DNA of 64,000 nt from Streptomyces sp. NBC_00258 (GTDB taxonomy: Bacteria > Actinomycetota > Actinomycetes > Streptomycetales > Streptomycetaceae): the NCBI RefSeq assembly GCF_036182465.1, contig NZ_CP108081.1:2170001-2234000 (forward strand), read 5' to 3'. The notes under the pieces were generated by a model, which was not told the DNA's origin, searched no databases, and saw only the letters and a list, made by a program, of their open reading frames with translations. The translations under genes and the position numbers were made by a program. Shown here in pieces: positions 1 through 8,273 of this stretch. Position 1 is the stretch's first letter, and each line of letters begins with the position of its first letter.

Positions 1-1
1 C

Positions 2-310
2 GACACCGTCCTGTACGAGGGCGTACGGGAGGTGGCCCGCCGTCTGGACGTGGGCACCGCCCTGTTGCATCTGGGCAGTGTCCGTTTCCCGCTGACGGGC
101 CCTGTGCGCTACACGATGAACGCGGCGCAGGCCGTCAGCCTGTGCGGTGAGCTCCGGGCGCACACGGTCCTGCCCGTGCACTACGAGGGCTGGGGCCACT
201 TCCGGGAGGGCCGGACCGCCATCGAGGCGGAACTCGCCGGTGCTCCGGCCGACATCCGTAACCGCTTCCGCTGGCTGCCCACCGGAAAGGCCTTGGACGT
301 CACGGTGTGA
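2..310 (+). CDS. MBL-fold metallo-hydrolase, C-terminal part only
   Basis: The gene enters from the left edge and is open from base 2; only the last 102 residues are present. The segment PVHYEGWGHF close to the end resembles the final metal-binding His region of UlaG/ZipD-like metallo-beta-lactamase-fold hydrolases, and HLGSVRFPLTG fits the core fold before it. Members hydrolyse phosphoester or lactone bonds in the cytoplasm, but the substrate cannot be told from this fragment. The TGA at 308-310 ends it; the next gene starts about 95 bases later on the same strand. Confidence 0.65.
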   Translation, partial: DTVLYEGVREVARRLDVGTALLHLGSVRFPLTGPVRYTMNAAQAVSLCGELRAHTVLPVHYEGWGHFREGRTAIEAELAGAPADIRNRFRWLPTGKALDVTV

Positions 311-405
311 CGCCCGGACCGGGAGGGTTCCTTCGGCCCGGCGGTCCACGGCGCATCCGTCCCCGCTCCCGTCCGCCGGGAAGCGCGGACGGTTTACTGG
401 GGGGC

Positions 406-1671
406 ATGACGCACCCCAGTCACAGCCCCGGCCGAGCCCCCGGCCACGCCACTGGCGCTGCCGCCGCCACCGCTTCCGCTTCCGCTTCCGCTTCCGCTTC
501 CGCTTCCGCTTCCGCCGAGGACCGTGCCCCCGTCATCGTCAGCTCCCCCGGCTCCTTCGCCCGGAGCGTGCTCGACGAGCGGCACCCGGCCCTCATCGAG
601 CGCGTACGGCGGGCCACCCCGTATCCGCCCGAGCAGCAGCGCGCGCTGGACTCCCTCCTGGAGGAGATCACCAAGGGGGTCATCGAGCGGCTCGACGACA
701 GCGAGCCCGGCGCCGAGCGGTGGGCGGACGAGCCCTACTACGGGCAGCGCTGGCCGGAGGTACCGTTCCTGTGGGCGGAGAGCCTCTTCTACCGCAAACT
801 CCTGGCCGCCCTGGGCCACTTCACGCCGGGACCGTGGCAGGGCATCGACCCCTTCGCCCCGTTCAAGAACGCCGAACTCACGAGCTCCAAGGTCGACGAG
901 GAGCTGGTCGCGCTCGACCGCCTGCCCGGACTCCCGGCGGAGGAGCAGGACCGCACGCTCCTGCTCTCCTCCCTCTGGGGCAACCGGGCCGATCTCGGCT
1001 TCCAACTGTCCGCGGGCGCCGAGGGGTTGGGCGAGCGCGTGACGGGTCTCGTCGTCGACGACTCCCCCGCCCTCCTGGAGACCCTCGAAGCCGGCGAACC
1101 CGGAAAGGTCTGTCTGGTCGCCGACAACGCCGGCCCCGAGCTGCTTCCCGACCTCGTCCTCGCCGACCATCTCCTGACCACGCGGCGGGCGGCCACCGTC
1201 GTCCTGCACCTCAAGCCGTACCCGTACTACGTCTCCGACGCGACCACCACCGACACCTTGGCCTGTCTCGACCGTATGACCGGGGCATCCGGACACGCGA
1301 CGGAGGTCGGCGAGCGGCTGCGACAGGCTGTCAGCAGCGGTCGGCTGATCCTGCGCACCCACCCGTTCTCCTGCGCGCCGCATCCCTACGAGCGGATGCC
1401 TTCCGATCTCCGGGAGGACTTCGCGTCCGCCACGCTCACCGTGATGAAGGGCGACCTCAACTACCGCCGCCTGGTGGGCGACCGCCACTGGCCGGCCACG
1501 ACACCGTTCGCCGAGGCCACCGCGTACTTCCCAGGTCCCGTGGCGGCGCTGCGGACGCTCAAGTCGGACGTCGTGACCGGACTCCCACCCCAAGTGCTGG
1601 CGGAGCTGGACGCCGGTGAAGAAGTGTGGCGCACGAGCGGGACGCACGCCCTGGTCCAGTTCGGCGCGTGA
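406..1671 (+). CDS. DUF89 / ARMT1-like damage-control phosphatase family protein
   Basis: A 421-residue protein starting at ATG 406 (an in-frame start at 307 would overlap the upstream gene). After a Ser-Ala repeat near the N-terminus it carries features of the DUF89 family: LLLSSLWGNRADL, VVDDSPALLETL, VCLVADNAGPELLPDL and VVLHLKPYPYYVSD. These are the metal- and phosphate-binding segments of damage-control phosphatases, metal-dependent enzymes proposed to remove side-product or excess sugar phosphates in the cytosol. The length fits the ARMT1-like subgroup. No operon partner is evident. The assignment to the family is firm; the substrate is unknown. Confidence 0.82.
   Translation: MTHPSHSPGRAPGHATGAAAATASASASASASASASAEDRAPVIVSSPGSFARSVLDERHPALIERVRRATPYPPEQQRALDSLLEEITKGVIERLDDSEPGAERWADEPYYGQRWPEVPFLWAESLFYRKLLAALGHFTPGPWQGIDPFAPFKNAELTSSKVDEELVALDRLPGLPAEEQDRTLLLSSLWGNRADLGFQLSAGAEGLGERVTGLVVDDSPALLETLEAGEPGKVCLVADNAGPELLPDLVLADHLLTTRRAATVVLHLKPYPYYVSDATTTDTLACLDRMTGASGHATEVGERLRQAVSSGRLILRTHPFSCAPHPYERMPSDLREDFASATLTVMKGDLNYRRLVGDRHWPATTPFAEATAYFPGPVAALRTLKSDVVTGLPPQVLAELDAGEEVWRTSGTHALVQFGA
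472..513 (+). repeat. In-frame tandem hexanucleotide repeat (GCTTCC x7)
   Basis: Seven uninterrupted copies of GCTTCC lie inside the DUF89 gene and encode an alternating Ala-Ser run at about residues 23-36. The unit is a multiple of three, so copy-number change would alter linker length, not the reading frame. Confidence 0.95.
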
Positions 1672-1788
1672 GCGTTCCGGTTGTGAGGGCTGAGCTGTTT
1701 GTCCCCTCATGGGGTGGTGGGTGCCGCTAGCGTGCGATGGTCACCGTTCGCGTGAATGTGCATGACATGCACAGGGGGGAAGTCAGCT

Positions 1789-2475
1789 ATGGGGAACAAG
1801 CGTGTGCTGAGACATCCGGCACGGCTGATCATCGCGTTGCTCGCCGGGTTCGCTCTGGTCCTGACCGGCACGGGCGCCGCCCACGCCACGACCACCGTGG
1901 AGATCCCGGCACCGACCGAGGGCGGCATCTCGGCGACCGTGAAGTTCTACGGGACCGTGGTGCCTCAGCCCTACAACCCGGATCCGACCGCCTACTTCGG
2001 CGACCGAAAGTGCCAGCTCATCTACCACGACTACGACCCGACGGCGGGCTGCGGGGGCTTCAAGCTCGGCGTCGTCCTGCACAACGTCCGCAACCAGCCC
2101 GGCTATCTGGCCGGCCTCAACAGCACCGCCAACTACTTCCAGGCGCACGCCGACACCGCCCGTACCTTCGGGTGCCTCCGCGCCGACGGCAGTTTCGACC
2201 ACGGCACGAGCTTCGTCGTCCGCACCGAGCAGCAACGCCTCGGCTCGAGGTACTACGAGCCGGACAGCAACTGGATCCTGTCCAGGCACCGGAACAACGA
2301 GGGCGAGTTCGGCCCGCACTTCTTCGTCAACTTCCCTCCCGTGGAGGTGAATTGCCCGGCCGGCATGACCGCGACCCAGTACGGGCTGAAGGTCAGCAAC
2401 GTCAACATCAGCATTGACGACGCGAACGTCTTCGGTACGACGACGTGGAGTACACCGGGGCCGTTCTACGGGTGA
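1789..2475 (+). CDS. Secreted protein of unknown function
   Basis: A 228-residue protein starting at ATG 1789, with AGGGGGGAA just upstream as ribosome binding site. The N-terminus is a classical signal peptide: basic MGNKRVLRHPAR, hydrophobic LIIALLAGFALVLTG, then AHA before TTTVE. The mature part contains four or more Cys residues (KCQL, GCGGF, FGCL, VNCPA), which may form disulfides outside the cell. I do not recognise a catalytic motif. It is monocistronic and ends in a strong hairpin shared with the convergent transporter gene. Confidence 0.75.
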   Translation: MGNKRVLRHPARLIIALLAGFALVLTGTGAAHATTTVEIPAPTEGGISATVKFYGTVVPQPYNPDPTAYFGDRKCQLIYHDYDPTAGCGGFKLGVVLHNVRNQPGYLAGLNSTANYFQAHADTARTFGCLRADGSFDHGTSFVVRTEQQRLGSRYYEPDSNWILSRHRNNEGEFGPHFFVNFPPVEVNCPAGMTATQYGLKVSNVNISIDDANVFGTTTWSTPGPFYG

Positions 2476-3857
2476 CCCACTGTGCTTCTGGCGCCCGGAC
2501 CCTCGGCGGGGTCCGGGCGCCCTTTCCCTGCCGAGGCAGGCAGTCCCGTGGCCAGTAGCGCGCCGAGTGCGGCGACCGCGGCGAGGACGGCCAGCGCGGT
2601 TCCCCTCTCGGAGGCACCGGCCGGTGCGAGCGTCGTGGCCACGGCAACCCCGAGAGCCGGACCGATGTTCATCGCGGTCTGCTGGAGTCCGCCGGAGACG
2701 CCCACCGACCGCACGGACGCCTCCCGCACGACGACCGCCGTCGCGGTGACCATCACGGGGGCGAAGCCGGCCCCCAGCAGAAGGAAGCAGCCGCCGATCG
2801 CCACGGAGCCCGACGTCTGGTCGAGCCGGGACATCAGAAGCGTGGCGAGGGCCACAAGAACCATGCCCGCCACGGTCGTTCGGCGCGGTCCGTACCGTCG
2901 CATCAGTACGGCCGAGACCGGCGCGCCGACCACCATGGCCACCGCGAGCGGCAGCGCGAGGAGGCTGCCGCGGAGGGGGTCGAGGCCCAGAACGTCCTGG
3001 AGGTAGTACGTACTGAGGAACAGCGCGCCGAACAGCACCGCCGACGCGGTGAGCAGGACGCCGAGTGCCGAGGTGATGGTGGTCGAGCGGAACACGTCGG
3101 GCGGCACCAACGGCCCTGTCGTACGCCGCTCGTGGCGGACGAAGGCGGCGCACGCGGCAGCTGTGCAGAGGAGTCCGAGCGCGCTCGCGGCCGTCCAGCC
3201 GGTGTCCGGCAGACCGACGAGGGTGTGGACCAGGCACACCAGCGTCACCCCCAGCAGGCACGCGCCCGGCAGGTCGAGGCGGACGTCCGAGGCCTCCCTC
3301 GGCACCCGCGCCGCAAGGGCGAGCACAACCGCCGCCAGCGCCGGGACGAGGCCCAGGAAGAAGACGGACCGCCAGCCGAAGTGGGTTGCCAACGCCCCGC
3401 CGACCAGCGGGCCGAGCGCGGCGGCGGCCCCGATGGCACTGGTGCGCACGGCTATCGGCATACCGAGGCGGTCGGGCGGATACGCGGCGCGCAGCATGCC
3501 CAGGGTCGCCGGCTGCAGCAGCGCGCCGAAGACCCCCTGTACGACACGCAGGCCGATGACCCAGCCCACGCCCGGTGCCAGGCCGATCGCCGCCGAGGTG
3601 ACGGCGAAGCCCAGCATTCCGAGGGCGAAAACCCGTCGGTGTCCGTACCGGTCGCCGAGGCGTCCGGAGAAGACGAGCAGGCTCGCGACGGCGATGAGAT
3701 AGCCGGTGCTCGTCCACTGCATCTGGACGAACGAGGCGTCGAGGTCACGCCCCAGGCTGGGCTGTGCGACGGTCAGCGCGGTCCCGTCGAGGGCGACGAG
3801 CGCGGCCCCGGTGATGCCCGCGGTGAGCGTGAGGCGCTGGTCTCGCGCCGAGTTCAC
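2466..3857 (-). CDS. MFS drug/efflux transporter (DHA2, EmrB/QacA type)
   Basis: A 463-residue polytopic membrane protein. The start is GTG 3857, which overlaps the stop of the upstream TetR gene as GTGA, implying translational coupling; a longer in-frame reading to 3953 lies wholly inside the TetR gene and is not credible. The MFS motif A-like loop SGRLGDRYGHRR follows the second helix, and motif C-type GPLVGGALATHFGWRSVFF is present, together with about 14 hydrophobic segments. This is the DHA2 proton-antiport pattern. It probably exports a small hydrophobic compound recognised by the co-transcribed TetR repressor. Its 3' end overlaps the convergent gene by 10 bases. Confidence 0.88.
   Translation of the reverse strand: MNSARDQRLTLTAGITGAALVALDGTALTVAQPSLGRDLDASFVQMQWTSTGYLIAVASLLVFSGRLGDRYGHRRVFALGMLGFAVTSAAIGLAPGVGWVIGLRVVQGVFGALLQPATLGMLRAAYPPDRLGMPIAVRTSAIGAAAALGPLVGGALATHFGWRSVFFLGLVPALAAVVLALAARVPREASDVRLDLPGACLLGVTLVCLVHTLVGLPDTGWTAASALGLLCTAAACAAFVRHERRTTGPLVPPDVFRSTTITSALGVLLTASAVLFGALFLSTYYLQDVLGLDPLRGSLLALPLAVAMVVGAPVSAVLMRRYGPRRTTVAGMVLVALATLLMSRLDQTSGSVAIGGCFLLLGAGFAPVMVTATAVVVREASVRSVGVSGGLQQTAMNIGPALGVAVATTLAPAGASERGTALAVLAAVAALGALLATGLPASAGKGRPDPAEGPGARSTVGHP
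2490..2521. terminator. Strong GC hairpin, likely bidirectional terminator
   Basis: A 13-bp perfect stem (2490-2502 with 2509-2521) and 6-base loop, followed by CTTTCCCT. It lies just after the stop of the secreted-protein gene and within the last codons of the convergent MFS gene. Confidence 0.75.
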
Positions 3858-4468
3858 CGGGGCTCCGGCCCGAGGTGGGCGTCCAGGGCGGCCCGTACGA
3901 GGGGTTCGACGCCGTCCGCCCCCGTCGCGAGCTGGAGACTGCCCCAGCCCCACAGTTGTGCGATGCCGTGCAGGTTGGCCCAGAGGGCGCCCGCCACGTC
4001 CGGCGCCCGCATGTCGGGGCGTACCCGACTCACCAGGTCGGCAAGGGAGTTGAACAGCGGCAGGCTGGTCTCGCGCAGTCCCAGGCTGTTGCTCTCCAGC
4101 AGGTCGTGACGGAACATCAGCTCGTACATGCCGCGGTGCGACAGCGCGAAGTCGACGTAGATACGGGCCAGTGCCGCGAGTTGGGCACGCGGGCTCGCCT
4201 CACGGCCGTCCGGTTCCTCACCGCCTCCCGGCTCCTTGCCGCCCCGCAGTTCCTCGGCGACCTCGGCCCCCAGTTCGGCGAATCCCTCTCGCGCGATCGC
4301 GGAGAGCAGTTCCAGGTGGGTCGGGAAGTAGCGGCGCGGCGCGCCGTGCGAGACACCCGCCCTGCGGGCGATCTCCCGCAGGGAGAGGGCCTGTGCCCCC
4401 TCCTGGGTCACCAGGTCCACGCCCACGGCCACCAAACGGGCTCGAAGTCCCGCCTCCTGTTCGGTCAT
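3854..4468 (-). CDS. TetR/AcrR-family repressor, WHG-type C-terminal domain
   Basis: A 204-residue regulator (ATG 4468; GTG 4474 is an alternative two codons upstream). Residues about 10-55 form the TetR helix-turn-helix (GAQALSLREIARRAGVSHGAPRRYF). The C-terminal half, with YVDFALSHRGMYELMF, resembles the WHG/TetR_C_13-type ligand domain. It overlaps the downstream MFS gene by 4 bases. Two palindromic operators cover its start codon and the bases just upstream, so it very likely represses itself and the exporter until a ligand binds. No clear Shine-Dalgarno precedes either start, suggesting a near-leaderless mRNA. Confidence 0.87.
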   Translation of the reverse strand: MTEQEAGLRARLVAVGVDLVTQEGAQALSLREIARRAGVSHGAPRRYFPTHLELLSAIAREGFAELGAEVAEELRGGKEPGGGEEPDGREASPRAQLAALARIYVDFALSHRGMYELMFRHDLLESNSLGLRETSLPLFNSLADLVSRVRPDMRAPDVAGALWANLHGIAQLWGWGSLQLATGADGVEPLVRAALDAHLGPEPR

Positions 4469-4505
4469 GGACACTGTCTACCAGTGGCGCGTAGACAGTG
4501 TCTAC
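4467..4505. promoter_or_regulatory. Twin TetR operator candidates
   Basis: Two 15-bp pseudo-palindromes: GTAGACAGTGTCTAC at 4491-4505 and ATGGACACTGTCTAC at 4467-4481, with centres 24 bases apart. Together they also form a 12-bp perfect inverted repeat with a 9-bp spacer (4470-4481 and 4491-4502). The left site overlaps the TetR start codon, a position expected for autorepression. Confidence 0.8.
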
Positions 4506-4605
4506 TCTCGACCGCGGGTGCGTTCCCCGCTGAGCGAAGGTGTGTGCCCGGCCGATCTGCGGGGCCCGCGAACCACCGTCGCGCGCACCGCATACCATCA
4601 CCGTG

Positions 4606-4986
4606 ATGAGCAGCAGGACGCACCGGCGACCGCACCGCGTCACGCGGGACGCGGTGCTGCGCCCTGCCCTCGCCGTGCTGCTCGCGGCGCTGGTGATGTG
4701 TCTGGGGTACGTGCCCTCGCACGGCCGGGCGGCTCCGGTCGCCGATCCCGTCGTCACCGTCTCCGTCGCCCAGGAACGGCTGGGCTCCCCCGCCGAGCAC
4801 GACCGGTGCTGCGGCCTGCCCACCCGGGAGGCGAGGGCCGTACTCCCCGTGGGGGCGCACCCCCTGCCCGCGGTGCTGCCGCGTATGCCGGTCGTGGCGC
4901 GCCCTGCCGTGGCTACGCACGTCCCCGTCCTGCCGCCCGCGCGTGGCGCTCCCGATCTCCATGTCCTCCAGGTGCAGCGGATCTAG
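4606..4986 (+). CDS. Small secreted or membrane protein, unknown
   Basis: A 126-residue protein from ATG 4606. After a basic N-terminus (MSSRTHRRPHRVTRD) comes a hydrophobic stretch AVLRPALAVLLAALVMCLGYV and then Pro/Val-rich sequence with a CCGLP pair of cysteines. It could be secreted or membrane-anchored. It precedes the DUF3105 gene by about 90 bases on the same strand and may be co-transcribed with it. No family was recognised. Confidence 0.55.
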   Translation: MSSRTHRRPHRVTRDAVLRPALAVLLAALVMCLGYVPSHGRAAPVADPVVTVSVAQERLGSPAEHDRCCGLPTREARAVLPVGAHPLPAVLPRMPVVARPAVATHVPVLPPARGAPDLHVLQVQRI

Positions 4987-5075
4987 ACCGACGTCCATGA
5001 CCGAGACGTCCGTCCGACCCCTCACCCACCGCCGCCCGAAGGAACCGGCGCGGCGGGGACAAGGAACGCATTCCC

Positions 5076-5732
5076 ATGAGCAGGACCAGCAAGAAGTCGG
5101 CCGCCGCGGCGCGCAAGGCGCGCGTGGAGGAGCTGCGGCGGGCGGAGAAGGCCCGCGAGCGCAGAAACCGTATCCTCACGATCACGGTCAGCACGGCCAT
5201 CGTCGTCGGGCTGGTCGCCTTCGGCGCCTACGGCCTCAACAAGGCGAACGAAAAGGACGAGCAGCAGCAGGCGGCCGTGAAGAAGCCCGTGAAGGGCGAG
5301 AAGTCCTGGAACGCGAAGAAGCTGACGCAGAACCATGTCGCGAAGGCCGTGTCGTACCCGATGAACCCGCCGGTCGGCGGCGACCACAACCAGGCGTGGA
5401 TGACCTGTGACGGCTCGGTCTACACGAAGGCGATACCGAACGAGAACGCGGTGCACTCGCTGGAGCACGGCGCGGTCTGGGTGACGTACAACGACAAGGC
5501 CGCGGACGCCGATGTGAAGACGCTGTCCGACAAGGTCGCCAAGACCCCGTACACGCTGATGAGTCCGGTGAAGGACCAGGCCGGGGCCATCATGCTGTCG
5601 GCCTGGGGCAAGCAGCTGACCGTGGACAAGGCGTCCGACCCGCGGGTCCAGCAGTTCCTCACGAAGTACGTGCAGGGCGCGCAGACCCCGGAGCCGGGGG
5701 CCGCGTGCACGAACGGGATCGACGCGTCCTGA
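5076..5732 (+). CDS. DUF3105 membrane-anchored protein
   Basis: A 218-residue protein with a Lys/Arg/Ala-rich cytoplasmic N-terminus (about residues 1-32), one transmembrane helix (ILTITVSTAIVVGLVAFGAYG, about 33-53) and an extracytoplasmic DUF3105 domain. The domain shows its signature: YPMNPPVGGDHNQAWMTCDG, then ENAVHSLEHGAVWVTY with paired His residues, and a late Cys. Family members are found in actinobacteria and have no established reaction; the conserved His/Cys set suggests metal binding, which is inference. A GC hairpin terminator follows. Confidence 0.85.
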   Translation: MSRTSKKSAAAARKARVEELRRAEKARERRNRILTITVSTAIVVGLVAFGAYGLNKANEKDEQQQAAVKKPVKGEKSWNAKKLTQNHVAKAVSYPMNPPVGGDHNQAWMTCDGSVYTKAIPNENAVHSLEHGAVWVTYNDKAADADVKTLSDKVAKTPYTLMSPVKDQAGAIMLSAWGKQLTVDKASDPRVQQFLTKYVQGAQTPEPGAACTNGIDAS

Positions 5733-5738
5733 CGTGCC

Positions 5739-5768
5739 GGCGCCGGGCTCTTCCGAGGGCCCGGCGCC
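5739..5768 (+). terminator. Hairpin terminator after the DUF3105 gene
   Basis: A 10-bp stem, 5739-5748 with 5759-5768, starting seven bases after the TGA stop. It has no T-tract, as is common in streptomycetes. Confidence 0.6.
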
Positions 5769-5825
5769 ACGCCGTACCTCCGTCTCTGGCAGGCTCACCC
5801 CAGGCGCATCGTTCCGATCCCGAGC

Positions 5826-5849
5826 AGGACGTCCCCGACGGGACGTCCT
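5826..5849 (+). promoter_or_regulatory. Perfect hairpin in the ankyrin-gene leader
   Basis: AGGACGTCCC (5826-5835), loop CGAC, then GGGACGTCCT (5840-5849), only a few bases before the AGGAGG ribosome binding site of the next gene. It could be an operator, a 5' mRNA hairpin or part of termination from upstream; sequence alone does not decide. Confidence 0.5.
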
Positions 5850-5865
5850 CAGCAGGAGGCGTGAG

Positions 5866-6600
5866 ATGGAGACGCTCGACTCGCAGGATCCGCTGTCCGT
5901 CGCGGTGACCGAGGCGATCCGCGGCGGTGACCTGCCGACGCTCCGGCAGTGCCTCGCCGAACACCCCGGCCTCACCGACACGCGGATCGTGCGGCGCGGC
6001 GCCGGGGCCGGGTCGCGCAGCCTGCTGCACATCGCCGCGGACTGGCCCGGCCACTACCCGAACGGTCCCGCCGTCGTCGCCGTCCTCGTGGCGGCGGGCG
6101 CCGACCCCAACGCCCGCTTCGAGGGCGCCCATTCGGAGACCCCGCTGCACTGGGCGGCCAGCAGCAACGACGTGCCCGTACTGGACGCACTCGTCGAGGC
6201 GGGCGCCGACATCGAAGCCACGGGTGCCGTGATCGGCGGTGGCACACCGCTCGCCGACGCCCGCGGCTTCGGCCAGTGGCGGGCGGCGTACCGGCTGGTG
6301 GAACTGGGCGCGCGTACGACCCTCATGGACGCCGCGACGCTCGGTCTGCTGGACCGGGTCAAGGAGGTCGTCGAGAGACCCGAACCGCCCGGCCGCGACG
6401 CCGTCACCCGTGCCTTCTGGGGCGCCTGTCACGGTGGCCAACTGGCCGCCGCCGACTACCTGCTGGCGCGGGGGGCCGATCTCGACTGGGTGGGCTACGA
6501 CAACAAGACCCCTCTCGACATCGCACGGACGACCGACGCGGACGGGGTCGTCCAGTGGCTGCGGGAGCACGGTGCGAGGGGCCGCGCCGAGCTGCCCTGA
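5866..6600 (+). CDS. Ankyrin-repeat protein
   Basis: A 244-residue cytoplasmic protein starting at ATG 5866, with AGGAGG six bases upstream. It contains about four to five ankyrin units, for example LLHIAADWPGHYPNGPAVV, TPLHWAASSNDVPVLDAL and the final NKTPLDIARTTDADGV. Ankyrin stacks mediate protein-protein contacts; no enzymatic domain is present. It is a single gene, convergent with the following PucR-type regulator. The partner is not deducible. Confidence 0.85.
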   Translation: METLDSQDPLSVAVTEAIRGGDLPTLRQCLAEHPGLTDTRIVRRGAGAGSRSLLHIAADWPGHYPNGPAVVAVLVAAGADPNARFEGAHSETPLHWAASSNDVPVLDALVEAGADIEATGAVIGGGTPLADARGFGQWRAAYRLVELGARTTLMDAATLGLLDRVKEVVERPEPPGRDAVTRAFWGACHGGQLAAADYLLARGADLDWVGYDNKTPLDIARTTDADGVVQWLREHGARGRAELP

Positions 6601-6633
6601 CCGTTCGCACGGGATCAGGGCCCGGCGCCGTGC

Positions 6634-7950
6634 CTACGCCTGTCTCGGCCGGACGGGTGGGTGCGCGCGGGCCGCGTCGACCGCCTCGCCCGCCCCGGCC
6701 CGCCATCCGGCCGTGCCCCGGTCCGCGGTGCCCGGGGACAGCAGCCGGGTCAGTACGAGCATGGTCTCCAGGTGGCGTTCGGAGTCGGGGCAGTTGCCGT
6801 CGGTGAGCTGGGTGATCTGGCGGAGGCGGTAGCGGACCGTCTGTTCGTGGACGTGCAGGCGTTCCGCCGTGAGGACGGCGTTGTCGCCGCAGCGCAGATA
6901 CACGAGCAGGGTTTCGAGGAGCGGTTCGCGGCGGCGGGGCGGGAGTTCCAGGAGCGGCCCGAGGAGCTCGGCCGCCGCGGCTTCGAGGAGGTCGCCCGAC
7001 CGGAACGCGGTGAGGACGGCCACGTGGTCGACGCAGCGCAGCGGCGTGTCGGCGGGCAGAGCCCCGCGCTCGACGAGGTCCAGGCCGCGCCGCGCCCACC
7101 GCAGAGACACCGCGCCCCGGTCGGCCGGCACCACGGGCCCGAGGGCCGCCCCCCTGGTCTTCGGAAGCCAACGCGGGCCCGGCGTACGGGGGTTGGGCAG
7201 GATGAGGTAGGGCGCGGCGGGGCTGCGGTCGGCGAGGATCTCGGGCGGCAGGACGTGTGTCTGCGGATGGTCGCCCGGTGGCAGGGCGAGGACGGCAAGC
7301 GTGCGGGGCAGCCGCCAGTCGGCAGCCGCCGCCAGCTCGGCGAGCGGCCGGGCCCGGTCGTCTGGTTCAGCGACCAGGGCGTCGCGCAGCCGGTCCCGCT
7401 GTACGTCGAGCGGGGCGCGGTGGCTCTCCTCCGTGTAGCCGCGTGTCGCGGCCGCGATGGCCGTCCCGATCAGGGTGAACGTGTCCTCGGTGAGCGTCGC
7501 CAGCAGGGGCGCCGGCCAGTGGAGGCGGTACGCGTCCTTGATGAGCCGGCGGCACGCCACCCGTCCCGCCAGGTCGAGGGCGTCCCGCAACACGTCGAGG
7601 GGGCAGCCCAGGCGGCCGTGCCGCGCGCCGATGCGTTCGTACAGGGCGATGATCTCGGCGGTGGCGGCCGGGCCGGGCCGACCGGTGTCGTGGATCGAGA
7701 CGAAGCAGTTGACCGTGCGGTCGATGATCTGGCGCACCGAGTAGCCGTATGTGCCGTCGACGATGTGCGTGTAGTGCGGCAGGCCGGTGCGGACTGCCTC
7801 CTCCATCTCGTCGATGGCGGCCGGCATGTGCAGCAGCAGCATCCGCCGCATCTCGCCCGGGAGCGGCGTGTACTGAGGGTGCGGGTCCTTCGTGCGCGCG
7901 GATCGTTCGTGCGTGTTGGTGCGCGCGGCCCGTTCGTGCGTGGGGGTCAA
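6634..7950 (-). CDS. PucR-type helix-turn-helix regulator
   Basis: About 438 residues if translation starts at TTG 7950, preceded by GGGAGG; the open frame continues to 8076 without a better start, and shorter starts such as MRRMLLL are possible. The C-terminus shows the PucR HTH_30 signature: LLETLLVYLRCGDNAVLTA then RLHVHEQTVRYRLRQI. The N-terminal region has a short direct repeat, THERAART/THERSART, encoded by repeated DNA. These regulators act cytoplasmically, often on purine or amino-acid catabolism. A paralogue lies divergently about 320 bases away, across a MITE-like insertion. Confidence 0.8.
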   Translation of the reverse strand: MTPTHERAARTNTHERSARTKDPHPQYTPLPGEMRRMLLLHMPAAIDEMEEAVRTGLPHYTHIVDGTYGYSVRQIIDRTVNCFVSIHDTGRPGPAATAEIIALYERIGARHGRLGCPLDVLRDALDLAGRVACRRLIKDAYRLHWPAPLLATLTEDTFTLIGTAIAAATRGYTEESHRAPLDVQRDRLRDALVAEPDDRARPLAELAAAADWRLPRTLAVLALPPGDHPQTHVLPPEILADRSPAAPYLILPNPRTPGPRWLPKTRGAALGPVVPADRGAVSLRWARRGLDLVERGALPADTPLRCVDHVAVLTAFRSGDLLEAAAAELLGPLLELPPRRREPLLETLLVYLRCGDNAVLTAERLHVHEQTVRYRLRQITQLTDGNCPDSERHLETMLVLTRLLSPGTADRGTAGWRAGAGEAVDAARAHPPVRPRQA

Positions 7951-8085
7951 GGGGCCTCCCGTGGATTCCCGTGGGGCTGGGCAGCCTCCGGGACCTGTGT
8001 GACGTACGCCAGATTCCGCGCGCGGACCGGCGGCGAAAGTGTCACCCGGCTTACACTCCGGACCACGACGACTCACTGTCCCGTG

Positions 8086-8259
8086 CTAGGCCCTGTCGCC
8101 AACTCCCGTCGTCCGCCCGGAGGGCGGGCCCTTCGGCGGCATGGGGGTCCCCCTGGTCGAGCGAAGTCGAGAGCTCGCACAATCGTGCTCTCGGCGTGCC
8201 GTGTGCGCATGCGCACACGGCGTCGCAAGGGCAGACGGGAGTTCGACCACAGGGTCTAG
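8086..8259. mobile_element. MITE-like element with terminal inverted repeats and CTAG flanks
   Basis: A 174-bp segment bounded by CTAG at both ends (8086-8089 and 8256-8259). Inside these are imperfect inverted termini of about 22 bp (GCCCTGTCGCCAACTCCCGT from 8090; ACGGGAGTTCGACCACAGGG at 8235-8254 read inversely). It encodes nothing. The interior holds a perfect 24-bp palindrome at 8198-8221 and a TGGGGGTCCCCC-type motif. The CTAG flanks match the 4-bp targets of IS5-group elements, so it is probably a non-autonomous derivative. It sits directly before the ribosome binding site of the next gene. Confidence 0.75.
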
Positions 8260-8273
8260 TAAGGGAGTTGGAC

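Noticed and set aside
7749..8273. A longer start for the plus-strand PucR-type regulator
   Set aside because: The extension would run through the MITE and the divergent regulator; GTG 8274 has a proper ribosome binding site.
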